From contig NC_044571.1 in NCBI RefSeq assembly GCF_901933205.1, forward strand, positions 57,597,994 through 57,661,993: 64,000 nt of DNA. The letters run 5' to 3'. The notes beneath the pieces are model-generated. The model made no database searches and had not been told where the DNA came from. It worked only from the letters and a program-made list of their open reading frames with translations. The stretch's first letter is position 1. Every line of letters starts with the position of its first letter. Both the position numbers and the translations under genes were made by a program. This document shows, in pieces, positions 12,877-24,500 of the stretch. Source of the stretch: Camarhynchus parvulus. Lineage: Eukaryota; Chordata; Aves; Passeriformes; Thraupidae.

Positions 12877-14582
12877 TATTTACAGTTATAAGGTTCAGCA
12901 ATTGATGGACTCTCAACTGGGTATCCAAGGATGTTAATTTCAACATTATACAGGTCTTGAAAGAAAGACTATGTTTCTTCCAGCATGCATCAAGGCAAAG
13001 AGAGGAAATGATGCTTAGCAATACTTGCCATGTTATTCCTTTTTGAATGTCTGGTTACTCAGCATGCTACTTATTCTGCTCAGTAACTGTAATCTTAAAC
13101 AAGAGGAGACTTTTAGGGTTGCAGCAGAAAGAGAAATTAAAGTATGAATATGTATGACTAGAAGGAGAGCAAGAGAGAAAAAAAGAAAGCCCAGTGTTTT
13201 AGGAATTGTGAAATGCAATAGATAGAACAGCCACAATTCCTGAGCAAGTACTACATAGAGAACAGGTAGATTATTAGAAGAGTAAGCCTAAGTTCTCTAT
13301 TGTAAAGGGAACAATTTCCTGACAGCTTATATCTGAACTGGCATTTCTCTTGAGGATTAGTGGCACATCATTTTCTCTTTCTAGTCAGTCTAGCTGTCTC
13401 ATATACTGAACATAAACATAGACAAAATTTTTATTATTCTCTCTACATCCAGTCTGTCAGCCTGCTGTGAGCAAGAACAGTAACATTCTAAGAAACGTAC
13501 TTCTTGAATGACCGCAGTAATATTACCTGTAATTTACTTTTAACTGCTTTTTCTTACTTCTAAAAACCTTAATTTCTAATTCAACTTCAAAATGTCATTT
13601 AATTAGCAGCTTTTTCCTGCTGGTAAAAACACTGCAAGTTCCTGCTGAGTCTTATACACACCCATTTAGGTTAAAGAAGCAAAAATATATAAGCCACATT
13701 AACTTCTGTTTAGGTTTCCCATAGCAGGAAGCCAATTAAAAACACTTATTGCAACCAGAGTACAACAGAACAACAACAAAAAAAAAAGAACCTAAAAGAC
13801 ACCCCAAAAAAATTATTACTCTTCCATCAAAAATAGATGCCATAACAACAAAGTAGATAAGTAGATTTTCTGTTAACAGAAGAGTTGAATAAATGACTCT
13901 GTACTGTCACCCTCTTCACTTACCCAGTTTAAATGGGTAATCAGATAGGCAGTTTTTCTGTTTTTCCTTTTTTTAATTTTCCAATGTGGAGGCTAAATAA
14001 AAAAAAAATAAAAAACCACACCTGAAACACCTCTTTTGCTACTTATCCTCATGGTAAACTGGACTAGTGGTCACACTGAACACCAAACACTCCTTTTTTA
14101 ACCCATTATATGCTTTACTTCATTCCTCATTTACATTTAAGAGGAAAGAAGAGGAAGAAAGAAAGGAGAAAAACTTCAGATGTTACTTTCCCCCTAAATA
14201 TATTGAAAACTGAACTGGTTGAAATAATTGTCCTTTGGACCTCATGAAGAACATACATGTATCAGGGACAGAACAGGGACAGATCAGCAGTGGCTTGCAA
14301 CTTCTGGAAAATGCTCAGCAGTCTGGGGTCTGGGTCTGGCTTTTGTAGGAACTGTAGGCTTGGTCTGATTATCTCACCCTGGGCCTCAAGACACGTTTGA
14401 ACAGCCCTGCAGTGCCTGGTTTTTCTCCTGTGGGCACTTCATATCAGCTAGCTTTGGGATATCTCAGGTCAGAAAGGTTCCCCAGGTTTCACCAGGTAGT
14501 TTTTTTATAAGCAAATTAATCAGACGTTGCCTTTTTATCTCATTATCTATATTAAACTTTTTTTTCCCCATACTTACCTGTT
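12877..14582. other. Non-coding stretch with A-rich tracts
   Basis: No gene is recognisable. There are A-rich tracts near 13765-13790, 13803-13815 and 14000-14015. The segment 14240-14500 is less AT-rich than its surroundings but matches no family I know. Confidence 0.5.
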
Positions 14583-14610
14583 TATATATATATGTGTGTG
14601 TGTGCATATC
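14583..14610. repeat. Compound (TA)n(TG)n microsatellite
   Basis: A short TA run passes directly into a TG run and then into a mixed ATATCTATATA sequence that continues to about 14632. Confidence 0.8.
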
Positions 14611-15339
14611 TATATAAAATATCTATATTACTGTTAGAGTTTTACCCAGACTCATCAACTGTGTGCTCTAATCCATATAATCATTTTTAGTTATTTATGG
14701 TACTGCATTTATTAATACGAAGGAAATTTGGAAGAAAAAGATCTCAATACTGCTCCTGTTCCAATCCTTTTTTAAAGGAAGACAAAAATCTCAGTGAGAG
14801 CCTGATGTTTCAAGGTACCCAGAGAAACAAAACAAATGATGGGCCAAGGCTAGAGTCAAATCAGCTGTTTTGACCCTATCAGACATTTTAAAAATTCTTG
14901 AAACTTGCTGCAGCTGGGCAGCTGAGCATTTTGACTTCTGTCAGGAAAAAGAAAGAGGCAAAACAGTAAGAAAAAGTAAATAACACTGAGGGACAGAAAC
15001 TAGATTTAAGATAAATAAAAGAACAAAACATTAGTGACAGGTATTCCTGTTGCAGTACAGATAACTGTGGAAAATAGTAGAAAAACATACAAAATGAATT
15101 TAAGTTTTATATGCCCAAAACCAGTCAGTAATACAGCTACCAAGGTATAAGGAAAACATAAACTTATCACTAAAAAAGCTCAGATTATCCTTTAAATAAG
15201 AAAAAGGGAAAAACATAGTGGTTTCCTGAATCCATGTGTTGTCACTGAATATGAAATGGCACATTTAGTTTGCCTTTAAAAACAAGAGATATTTTATATA
15301 ACTGAAAGGAACCAAAGCCTCAAAATTAGTTAATTTCAC
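14611..15339. other. Non-coding stretch
   Basis: No gene, RNA or repeat family is recognised here. Confidence 0.5.
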
Positions 15340-15590
15340 TTTCATGGAATTATACAATTATTTGGGCTGGAAGGGACCTTAAAGACTGTCTATTTCCGAA
15401 ACCTTTGCCTTTTACAGGGACACCTCTGACTCATCCCAGTTTCTCAGAGTCCCATCCAACCTGTCCTTGAATACTGCCAGGGGTGGGGCATCCAAAGATT
15501 CTCTGGGCGATCCAGTGACTCAGCACTCTCACAGAAAATAGTACCTTCCTAACATCTACACCAAAGCTGCTTTGTTTCAATTTAACTGTG
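15340..15590 (-). mobile_element. CR1 LINE 3' fragment
   Basis: The reverse strand ends in a CR1 3' terminus. On the plus strand this reads as a degenerate ATGGAATTATACAATTA tip followed by GGGCTGGAAGGGACCTTAAAG at the left end. The next bases follow the order of the CR1 3' end: a CCAACCTGTCCTTGAATACTGCC-type segment, GGGGCATCCA and a CTCTCACAGAAAATAGTACCTTCC-type segment. The fragment is 5'-truncated, as is usual for CR1, and holds only the end of ORF2 and the tail. It has no intact coding capacity. Confidence 0.9.
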
Positions 15591-15654
15591 GGTATGAGTA
15601 AGGGGGTTGAAGTTTTTATTTCAAAGAAAAGGTGTTTTATGCTATTACAGGTTA

Positions 15655-15687
15655 TGAAAAGGAGAAGGAGAAGAAGAAGAAGGAAAT
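15655..15687. repeat. Purine (GAA/GGA)n tract
   Basis: This is an uninterrupted purine run built from GGAGAA and GAAGAA words. It has the composition of polypurine/triplex-prone tracts, and no other function is visible. Confidence 0.7.
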
Positions 15688-16257
15688 ATTAAAAAATGGT
15701 AAATACTTTATTCTTCTACCAAATAACTTTGGAAATTGAGGAACAAAAATAATATTTCTAAGTCATATTCTAAGTTTCCAACCAGTTCTTAAATAATATT
15801 TCCACAATTATGTCTGATACATATTTACTACTTTCCTTATAAAAGAGTCATTTGAGAAAATCTATTAAAAAAGCTTTAAAAAAAGCATACAACGCATTAA
15901 CTTCTTCCCTTATCCGTTATACTAGTTGCCCTTGAAAAGATGGTAAGCTGGTTTTACACAGGCTGTCCTTCACAAATCCACATCAGATGGTTTTGCACAC
16001 TTTATAGGTGCTATATAGATATTTACAACAATCTCTTTCTTAATAATTTCCTGTACTATTTGTTTGGAAATCGGAGTTAGACTCTTTGTTTTACACCCTT
16101 CTAAGTCCTTTCTCCTACTCTTTCCATAGATGGATACTACGTCTGCTTTTTATTCTTCTGAGACTTTTTCAATCCTCAACACTCTCTATCACTAGATACC
16201 ACTTCTACTTTTCTTCTTAAATACTTTTAGGAAAAATTTTCTCAGCTTTTACAGGAA
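15688..16257. other. Non-coding stretch
   Basis: I see nothing recognisable between the purine tract and the target-site duplication of the following LTR. Confidence 0.5.
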
Positions 16258-16263
16258 ATTTCT

Positions 16264-16584
16264 TGTAGGGGGATAGAACATAAGTAAATAAAGGTAGTAT
16301 AGAAAGTAATCTGACCCCCTAAAGAGTTGCAGCTGAGCCAATTATTAAGGATTAGGAGCAGGCCTGATGTTAACAGGCCACAGCTGTAGCCAATCAGAAG
16401 AGTGTTATAAAAGAGTGGATTGGTTGGTTAAGGGGAACTGGAGTCAGTTGGCTGCTGTGAAGATGTGGAAGAGTCAGTGCCTAGAGGAGCTGCCTACAAG
16501 AAATATCAAGGAGACACGAAACTCTAGCAGTATGGAACCTTTGCAATGTAAAGACAATAGAACTCTTGCACTGGAACGACAACA
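16264..16584 (+). mobile_element. Complete solo ERV LTR, 321 bp
   Basis: The element starts TGTAGGGGG and ends CGACAACA, giving the canonical TG...CA ends, and an exact 6-bp target-site duplication lies directly outside. No internal retroviral sequence remains, so this is a solo LTR, as left by recombination between two LTRs. It contains a CCAAT motif (16390-16394, within AGCCAATCAG) and TATAAAAG (16406-16413), which look like a U3 core promoter pointing rightward. The only AATAAA I see (near 16287) is upstream of the TATA motif, so no good polyadenylation signal is visible in the expected place. A 6-bp duplication is commonest for class II (beta-like, ERVK) elements; that class assignment is an inference. 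The 78-codon frame at 16367-16603 lies across it and is not a gene. Confidence 0.8.
16390..16413 (+). promoter_or_regulatory. LTR core promoter motifs (CCAAT and TATA)
   Basis: CCAAT is at 16390-16394 and TATAAAAG at 16406-16413. The spacing is shorter than in typical cellular promoters but plausible within a compact LTR. Transcription from it today is unproven. Confidence 0.45.
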
Positions 16585-16590
16585 ATTTCT

Positions 16591-17605
16591 AATGCTTGTT
16601 TAGATCATATTTTTCCTGCCAGAGAATTCCTTGAGTGTCTTATGGCTTATGCACACACTCTGTACTGGTCTTCCTTTTTAATACTTTGCAAATATAATTC
16701 TGTTGTTGTCTGTCATAATTACTATTTTAGACTAAGAAAATGTAGAGTGTCCATATGAAAATGATTTTATAATTTTGACTATGTTGTCCTCAATGTATTT
16801 ATAGAACCATTATGTTTTCAATTATATTGTTTGATATTTATAATTAATGCCTTTATCATTATGATTTTACATCTAAGTTTTCTGTGATTTCTACTAGTGT
16901 GTACAGTTCCTCTTTTAATTTTGTTTTTTGGCTTCTGACTTAGTAGAGTTGTCCAGCTGTTGTTTTCTTCTATTTCTGTATTTTTCAATCCTTACAAAGT
17001 GTCACGATAACTCTACCTGTGTTTACCAATTTTTTAGGAGTTGATAAGTCTTTTTTCCACTTAAAAATAGTTCTCAATTGTCATTACTTGTCAATGCATT
17101 GAATTGCTTGAAATTTACATTTTGGAACCATTCTCATGAGTATGTACTTTTCTTTCTTTTAGATAATTTATTTTACTTGTTTGTAAAGGATTCTCTCTAA
17201 TTTGTTTTCTGTATGAAAAGTCTGAAATAGTTCTCACTATTTATGTGAATCAAATTCAGTCTAGTCAAACCTCCACTTGTATGCTTCTGTTTCCTTCCAA
17301 AGAGAGTCTGACTATTCCACCATCAACCATCTCTTTCTTCTGAATATTTTAATTGTGGGCATCTAAGTCCTTGTGATATTCCTTCCCAGATACAGAGATC
17401 TGATTTACTCCCTTGGTTCAGTAACAGGACAATGTAACAGATACAGGTAATATTCAGAACTGAAACTACTATGTAGATAGCATATATACATTAAAGAAAC
17501 AATTGCTAAGTCTATGAATATCTATGCATATATGTATACATACATTTATTTAATGTCTGGAAACTAAACAAGAGCGTAGGCTACTTAGTATGGAATAATA
17601 TCTGG
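16591..17605. other. T-rich non-coding stretch
   Basis: No gene is recognisable. The segment is T-rich on the plus strand and carries a short mixed TA/CATA tract near 17520-17545. Confidence 0.5.
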
Positions 17606-18615
17606 TGTCTTGATTTGGGGGGAGCAGTTTGGGCAGGAGTTTAGTGCCATTTTTATTCTATGCCACCCAGTCATCACTGGGGCAGGGGTGCCAGGAGGAA
17701 TCTCCTCCAAAAATCAGACTTTTTTCTTGGCTCTCTCTACCTGGAGGTTGTTGGCATAATATCTGCAGACCCATCCTCTGCACCTTGTCCTTTTTTCTCC
17801 CCATCCCATTTCCTGTGATGCCTTTGTGGGATGTGCTACTGAGAACGGTGGTGATGTGCCTCTGGGGCGTGGTGCTGAAGGGGCAGTGGCAAGGTGTGGC
17901 TGAGCCCAGTGGGGCCGTGGCGGTGCGGAGCTGGCACCCTGGCAGGACTGTTTTCTCCCTCTCCCCAGCAAGGTGAAGCGACCAGGACCAGCAGTGCTGG
18001 TAGCAGCTGAACCAAGAGGGAGCCCAGCAGAGCCAAAAGGAGCCCAGCAGAGCAGTAGGAAAATTGCAGCAATCCGCAGGGAGACCCCAGAGTATGAAGG
18101 AGCATTGGAAGTGGCAGCACTGGCACCTGCTCAACAGAGAGGCAACCTGACCCTTACTAGGATGACCTGGTCTCCAGGGATTTGTCATTGTCTTGCACTG
18201 TGTTCAGGCCAGGGGACAGGAAATGGTAACCGCTGGAACTCCCCCTGCCATATTGCTTTTGTTCCCAAAGTCACCATGGGTGGAGTGTGGGTACAGCCAC
18301 CATATTGCCTTTGGCTCAGGATGCTATGTAGATGCCACATACAGGGAGTGTCTGACATCTTATTTTTGCTCATGGTGGTAAACAACTTTTTTTTTGGGAA
18401 AATATCTTCTCTTTTTATATAATTTTGCTGGGTTTATTGCGGACCTCTTATTCTTGCTTTGTGCTTTCAGTAAATTGATACTTCAAGCCACAATCTCTAG
18501 TTTTTGTCCCTTTCTTACTGCAAGGGGGGGAAAGAGGAGTAGCTTATTTGGCTCTCTTTCATCCTCCTTTCTTTTTTCTTGCTTTCTTTTTTTCCTTTTC
18601 TTTCTCAATTGCAAA
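17606..18615 (+). mobile_element. LTR-like element, about 1 kb
   Basis: This GC-richer block starts TGTCTTGATTTGGGG, a typical avian LTR-like opening. It contains a 20-bp direct duplication (18020-18039 and 18040-18059) resembling a U3 enhancer repeat, a TATA-like TTTTTATATAA near 18412-18422 and an AGTAAA near 18469. A U5-like segment follows with a G-run (about 18523-18530) and a pyrimidine-rich end. I find no unambiguous CA terminus. An 8-mer GAATAATA occurs on both sides (17593-17600 and 18616-18623), but on the left it is separated from the TG start by five bases, so it is only weak evidence for a target duplication. The frames inside it (17629-17976 plus; 17658-18188 minus) are repeat-derived and not recognisable proteins. 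Confidence 0.6.
18020..18059 (+). repeat. 20-bp tandem duplication in the LTR-like element
   Basis: Two adjacent units begin GAGCCCAGCAGAGC and differ only in the last few bases. They are consistent with an enhancer-type duplication in an LTR U3 region. Confidence 0.75.
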
Positions 18616-18623
18616 GAATAATA

Positions 18624-21600
18624 AGGGCTTTGAACCTTTAAGTATCATTCTTACAACAAAACAGTGCAAAGGAAACAGAGGTGTGTAGGTATAAGCAGAA
18701 GACTAGGAGTTCTTCAGTTGTCAGTAATGGCAACTTCTGTTATGTGAAAACAGTGCAAGCATTATATCTCAGAACTTTAGCAGATTTCACCTGATAAATC
18801 TAGCCATGGCATTTCAATACATTGATCTCTAAGATATTGCCATCCTTTTAGAACAGTTAACAGACCAAGGACATGTACTTAATTTATTTCTGTTCCTTAC
18901 GCTCAGTGAAAATATACTTTTATAGTTCAGTTCATATTCTAGAATATTACAGTTCATATTTCAAACTATCATGTGCAAAGATTAATAACAGCTTGTGATT
19001 TAATTTTTGTATTTTTCATCTGTCTGTCACAATTTGGAAGTGTGCTCATGAAACTTGGTGTAGTCAATAGCAACTGTATAAAAAGCTGTGTCATCAGAAG
19101 CAATTTTTAAAATTTATTCATTTTATTCTATTACTATTTAGTTGAATGGTGAAGTTAAGGATAATTTTTAAATTTTCATTGTTAGCAGTTGTTTTAATTT
19201 TTCAGACTGATCTATTAATTAGAAAACAATGGACTATATAACCACACTTAAAAATACATTTTAAAGTATAAGAATATATGGTGGTCTCATATGGTTAATC
19301 TCGTAATTTAGAAGTCAAAATGCTAAATTAAAAACCCAGGATATTTTGGAACACATTTATTTTTATTTTATGTTAGCATTAAAGATTATATAAAGAGTAT
19401 AATATGGGGTGTTCTTAACAATATCATCGTCCCACCTTTCCCTTTCTTCTTCTTGGTCCTCCTACCTACCAATTAGAAGACCATTATTGAGAGCACTGAA
19501 GATTTCAGCTTCCACCTGTCAATTAGGGGATTCACTTTTAGTCCACCCCATTTCTACACTTTAAAGAAAAGATTATTTACCCTCACAAGTAGTGCAGAGG
19601 CAGTACACTTTATGCTTTAAATAATGTTCCAGTAAGCCAATAAGAATTGATTATTATAATATTAGTTATTTTTCTGATCATGGTCAATTCAAATTCTAAC
19701 AGGCAGAATTCAGTTTAATACCATTTTGCTGAAATGCCAAGGAAATAAATTTGGTTTGATCATTCAGCTAATACTTAGAAACTATTTACAACACAAAACC
19801 TTTACTGTGTGTCTGAGACTTTTGGCTTTAGTTTCATTCCCTCTAAATTTAAAAATTCAGCATTGCTCCTAAACTGAGTAGCAATGTTAGACTTACCATG
19901 TTAGACTTTCCGTAATATTGCTGCATATACAAAATTTTAATAGAATATTTGGACTAGGCAAAATATATTTGTCAACAAATTCCATGGTATTTTACATGAC
20001 TTTACATTTGCAGACAACAGACAAAACCCCCACACTCAGCATGAAGTCATCTGTGTTAGGAAATGCCAAACAATATTAAGCAACTGAAAAACATTCTTGA
20101 CAATCTCTTAGTGCATAGAGTTGAAAGATCTTAAGAACAGCTGAGAAGAAGTATAAATAACTGAAATAACAAAAAGATAATCCTCCTCAGAAACGCCAGG
20201 TAATGTTAGCGAGGGTCTGTTGCCACTTTAGCAATGCAACATGAATCTAAAGGTTAATACAACAAATGTCACATATTGCTATATAATCTCTCCCTGAAAA
20301 TCAAAAATTACTGCTCATAAGAAGTCATAAGCATCTCAAAGTTATGTTGACTTGCATTACATTTTATCCTATTAAGGCAGTAAAACCAGAAAGATAACAA
20401 GCAAAACCCTACTGATACAACTATTTGTTAATTAATAAATATTACTATAAATAACCAATCTATATATAATTTTTATAAGCATAATGTAATGTTACTTAGA
20501 GAAATTTTGTGGTCTAGAAAAATACTTGAGAATAAATTATTTTGTAGAACCACAAGAAAAGACAATTCTCCTGTCAGTAAGAATAATGTGTGTTATATGT
20601 CTCTTATTTTTTATCAGTGACAATATTTTATTGACATTCCTCGTCTTTTGCTCTACTGAGTAGAGAAGATTCAAGTAAAAAAGAGTATTTACTACTAACA
20701 TAGGAATATTGCTTAGTTACCTTGCTCTGTGTATTCCTCAGAACATCCAGATGCATTGCTCAAGGACACAGATCCCATTCCAGACCAGGCTGCTGGAAAT
20801 GAAAACTGGTAAGATGAAATACGTCTCACTTATATAACATAAAAAAAAATCTCTGTATTTCTCTGCAATTTAGTATTTTAGTTTATTATTCAATATGCTT
20901 GAGAAATTGAGAGGGTTCTTTCCTCTTGGATTGCATTATAGTGACCCAATACATCCACAGTTTTTAGTCATCAGACTAATGAGAACTTCTTGAGATTTTA
21001 ATTTTTCACTTCTCCTATTCCCCTTACGTTCAAGGAATCATGTCATACTGATTAATATTGTGCCAGTTTCTGTTCTCATTAAAATCTATGTCCAAAAATG
21101 AGGTATTGGAATTTTTCAATACCTGGTCCATTATGTTAAATCAGGTACTATGTTCATGTATTGTGCTACTGTGAGCTATTTTGAATTTTAATTGCTTAGC
21201 CAATTTTGGTTTTTTCCCCAACAGGTTACTGAGGTGTAAGCAAGAATTGTCCAGCTAATGAAAATGCATCCAGTTACCGGGGATGGTGTACACTTGTGGG
21301 TCACAGTAATTTAGTTTAAATATTATACAAAAGTGGAAATCATATCTGTTTCATATGAAAGGCTTCTAATGAGAATTGATAGCAGGGCACAGTTATTTTC
21401 TTCATATGCAAAATTCTGAAATAATAACGATTAGTTAAAATCTAGCAATATCATTATAGTCTTCTTCTGGAATTATGTGAGTGATTTTAGTATTTTGTGT
21501 TCCTGATCTTTAAATGAGAAAAAATTGTTCCACACATAAAAAAAGGACTGAAAATAGTCTAATTACTGTCCATTTCAATGAACATATCTGACAGAATTTT

Positions 21601-21797
21601 GAGATGAGGTGATGGACAGATATATTTCAAGGGTGAAATTTTAATAATAAAATGACACATATATTCCTTTATGTCTACATTCAAACATTAAATCCAAATT
21701 GTACTACTCATAACCATATTTTACAGTAAATTTACATAATCTCCTTCATGCTAACACAAAGTGGACAGCAATATTTTGTATTTATTATTACCACAAT
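18624..21797. other. AT-rich non-coding stretch
   Basis: No gene and no repeat family are recognisable over about 3.2 kb. The sequence is AT-rich and unique-looking. Confidence 0.5.
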
Positions 21798-22980
21798 AAA
21801 ATGATGTTTAGGGTTAGAAGGGACCTGTGGAGGTCATCTGATCCAACTCCCCTACTCAAGGAAGGTTATCTAGAACTATATGCCCAGGACCATGTCTAAA
21901 TTGCTTCTGAATATCTCCAAGGTGGAGTGAATATCTCCACAGTCTCTCTGGGCTCCCTGTGCCAGTGATCAGTCACCTTCACAGGAAACCCATTTATGAT
22001 GTTCAGGAGGGACCTTCTATCCTTCATTGTGTGCCTTCTGTTTCTGTCACCAGGTATCACTGGAAGAAAGCTTGGCTACTTCCTTAGAACCTCTCTTTGG
22101 ATATTCTCACATTAATGAAATCTCCCCAGAGCCTTCTCCTCTTCAGACTGAACTATCCCTTTTGTTGTCTCCTCCATCCATATGCTCTTTGTTGGACACT
22201 CCACTATATCCATGTCTTATCCATCTGGCTTGTACTGAGAATCCCAAAACTGCAGACCGGCTCTACATGTGTCCTGACAAATGCTGATTAAAGAAGAACC
22301 CACTCCCTCAACTTGCTGGAAATAATTTGCCTACTGCAGCCCAGGATTCCTTTTGCATTCTTTGGGGTAAGAGCATTTTGCTGGTTCCTGTTTCAGTTGG
22401 TATTCCCCAACTTTTCTCCAGGATGTAGTCTGCCAAAATCTTTCACATCTAGGCAGCCCCAAGCATATATTATTGTGTGAGGTTTTTCCTTGCCAGGTGT
22501 AGGACTTTTCAATTCCCCTTATTGAGCTCCATGAACTTCCTGCTGCCTAATTTCCCCAGTCTGTTGAGGTCCTTCCAGACATAATCATGACCATTTGGCA
22601 TATTAGCCATTCCTCAGACTTTTGTGTCATCAGAAAACTTGCTGAAGGGTACACCCTGCCCCATCATCTGGATCATTAATCAAAATATTAAACAGGACTT
22701 GGCCTACTACTGACCCATGGGTTCACTGCTACTTACCAGACTCTGACTAGACTATGTCTTTGATCTTAAATGAAAATACTTGTTTGTGAGGATCTTATAG
22801 GAGACAACGCCAAAGGCCTTCCTGAAGTCCAGGTAGACAATACCCACTGCTCTTCCCCCTCTACCAGTTATTTCATCATTGAGGTCTATCCAGATGATCA
22901 AGTATGATTTCCTTTGGTTGAATCTGTGATGACTACTCCTGATGACTAACTTGTCCTTTATGAGCTTGTGCTTAATCTAA
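21798..22980 (-). mobile_element. CR1 LINE 3' fragment, about 1.2 kb
   Basis: This is the longest continuous CR1 stretch in the window, on the minus strand. The 3' end lies at the left (GGGTTAGAAGGGACCTGTGG near 21809). Moving right, the order matches the CR1 ORF2 C-terminal region and upstream sequence: the GCCAGTGATCAGTCACCTTC-type segment, the CTTGTACTGAGAATCCCAAA-type segment near 22228, the segment near 22500-22620 with GTCTGTTGAGGTCCTTCCAG, and the GTTGAATCTGTGATGACTAC segment near 22917. Many substitutions and indels break the frame, so it is a dead fragment. The plus-strand frames at 22027-22291 are antisense shadows of it. Confidence 0.9.
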
Positions 22981-24188
22981 CCTGTGGAAGATGTGTTGAA
23001 GTGAATAAAGCTACTTCCATTAACTTAAAGAAGCCAATAAGACCCAATCATCACGGGAAAATTTGGCATAAAATGAAGTCATACATATATGATATCTGGA
23101 TAGTAAGCAATATCAGGGGAAGTAAACCTTCACAAGATTAGGGCTATCATGAGGGACAGTTATATTTCATAGTATTAAAGCCTATGATTACTTCACTGGT
23201 TGCCCCTTGTTCTTTTTCCTTTCCAAAGGCACCTTACAAAAGAGCAATTAAAGTATTAAAATCTGGATACCTTTTTTTATGTTACAGATATAACTGTTAC
23301 AGCTGAACCTCGAATGAATAGAAGGTCCTTGGAGTGGGCAGCTTGGCAAAACTGCTGTTTGTTTCACTGGGGCTGATTCATATTTCATTTAGTTACACAA
23401 AGAATGAAGTAGCTGGACAGGGAGCAGGATAGACCCCACACAGGCCTGTTGAACACAACAGATAGACATGAAACCTGGCTCATTTCTGCAACCTAAAAGC
23501 AGTATTTTGGATCCTTCATCTTGAAACATAACTGTGTATTACACCAACATTACATCATGCTACAACTTTTCATACTACAACATGCAACTCTACCACAATC
23601 TCTTATTTATTTCGTGAATCTTGGCATGTCAGAAGAGATAATGCCTTTAGGAAAACAAACAAGAAAAATAAAGAAAACAAACAAAACAAAACAAACAATG
23701 TTTGTACCAAGACAAGGTCAACGTACTGAAAAGGCAAACACCAAACATGAATAAGAAATAATATATGAGAAAGTCAATTTTTTTCCACTCATAACATTTT
23801 CCTAATAAAGGATATTATCTTTCTGTACAGACCTTGTTTCACATCCTTCAGCTGACTTGCTTAGAGCAGTATTGCCTTTTGCATTTGAGGGAGTACATCA
23901 TAGCAGCTAAAATGTGAATATTTTATGGTTTCAAGCTCAGAATTCATTTTCTAAAAAAAATAAAAATATTTCAGGCTTATTAACATTATCTGGATGTAGA
24001 AAATCCTGACTCAGTTATATGATGTAAATTTTCAAAGCTAGCCATAGAGAAGACTTAAACTCATTGAAATTGCATATTCTACTGGTAGATGGTGACATGA
24101 ACTTCTTATATAATGGCCTTAGCTAATGAAGAATCCAAAGTTCAAATGTTTGACAGCAGACAAACCTATGTCATCAGATGAATTGTAA
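22981..24188. other. Non-coding stretch
   Basis: No gene or interspersed repeat is recognised here apart from an A-rich tract at 23652-23698. Bases 23290-23520 are somewhat GC-richer but match nothing I know. Confidence 0.5.
23652..23698. repeat. A-rich (AAACA)n-like low-complexity tract
   Basis: The tract is made of repeated AAACA and AAAACA words. It could be a decayed poly(A) or simple repeat; no retrocopy is visible next to it. Confidence 0.65.
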
Positions 24189-24500
24189 ATCATAGACTCA
24201 TAGGATGTTTTAAGTCGAAAGGGACCTTTGAAGTTCAGCCAATCCAACATCTCTGCAATGAGCAGGGCCGTCTTCAACTAGATCAGGTTCCTTAGAGCCA
24301 CATCTGACCTGACCTTGAATACTGACCACCTCTCTGAGCAACTTGTGCCAATGTTTCACCACTCTCACAGTAAAGATTTTTTATTTTAATATATCTAGTG
24401 GGAATCACTACTCTTTTAGTTTAAAACCCTTGTCCCTTTTTCCATCACAATGGGCGCTGCTAAAATCTTCATTCCCATCTTTCTTATAGGTGTACTTGAT
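24189..24500 (-). mobile_element. CR1 LINE 3' fragment
   Basis: A minus-strand CR1 tail has its tip at the left (CATAGACTCATAGGATG near 24191, then GAAAGGGACCTTTGAAG). The standard order of 3' landmarks follows: a GAGCAGGGCC segment, CTGACCTTGAATACTGACCA, CCACTCTCACAGTAAAGATT and a region with CCCTTGTCCCTTTTTCCATC. It is 5'-truncated with frame-breaking changes. Confidence 0.9.

Larger units (their letters stand above)
16258..16590. repeat. 6-bp target-site duplication flanking the solo LTR
   Basis: The hexamer ATTTCT occurs immediately before the LTR start (16258-16263) and immediately after its end (16585-16590). The match is exact and extends one ambiguous A further on both sides. It marks the insertion boundaries of the element between them. 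Confidence 0.8.

Noticed and set aside
17658..18188. 176-codon minus-strand frame and overlapping plus-strand frames of 115 and 149 codons
   Set aside because: They fall in an LTR-like block where low stop density opens many frames at once; no retroviral or cellular protein motif is visible.
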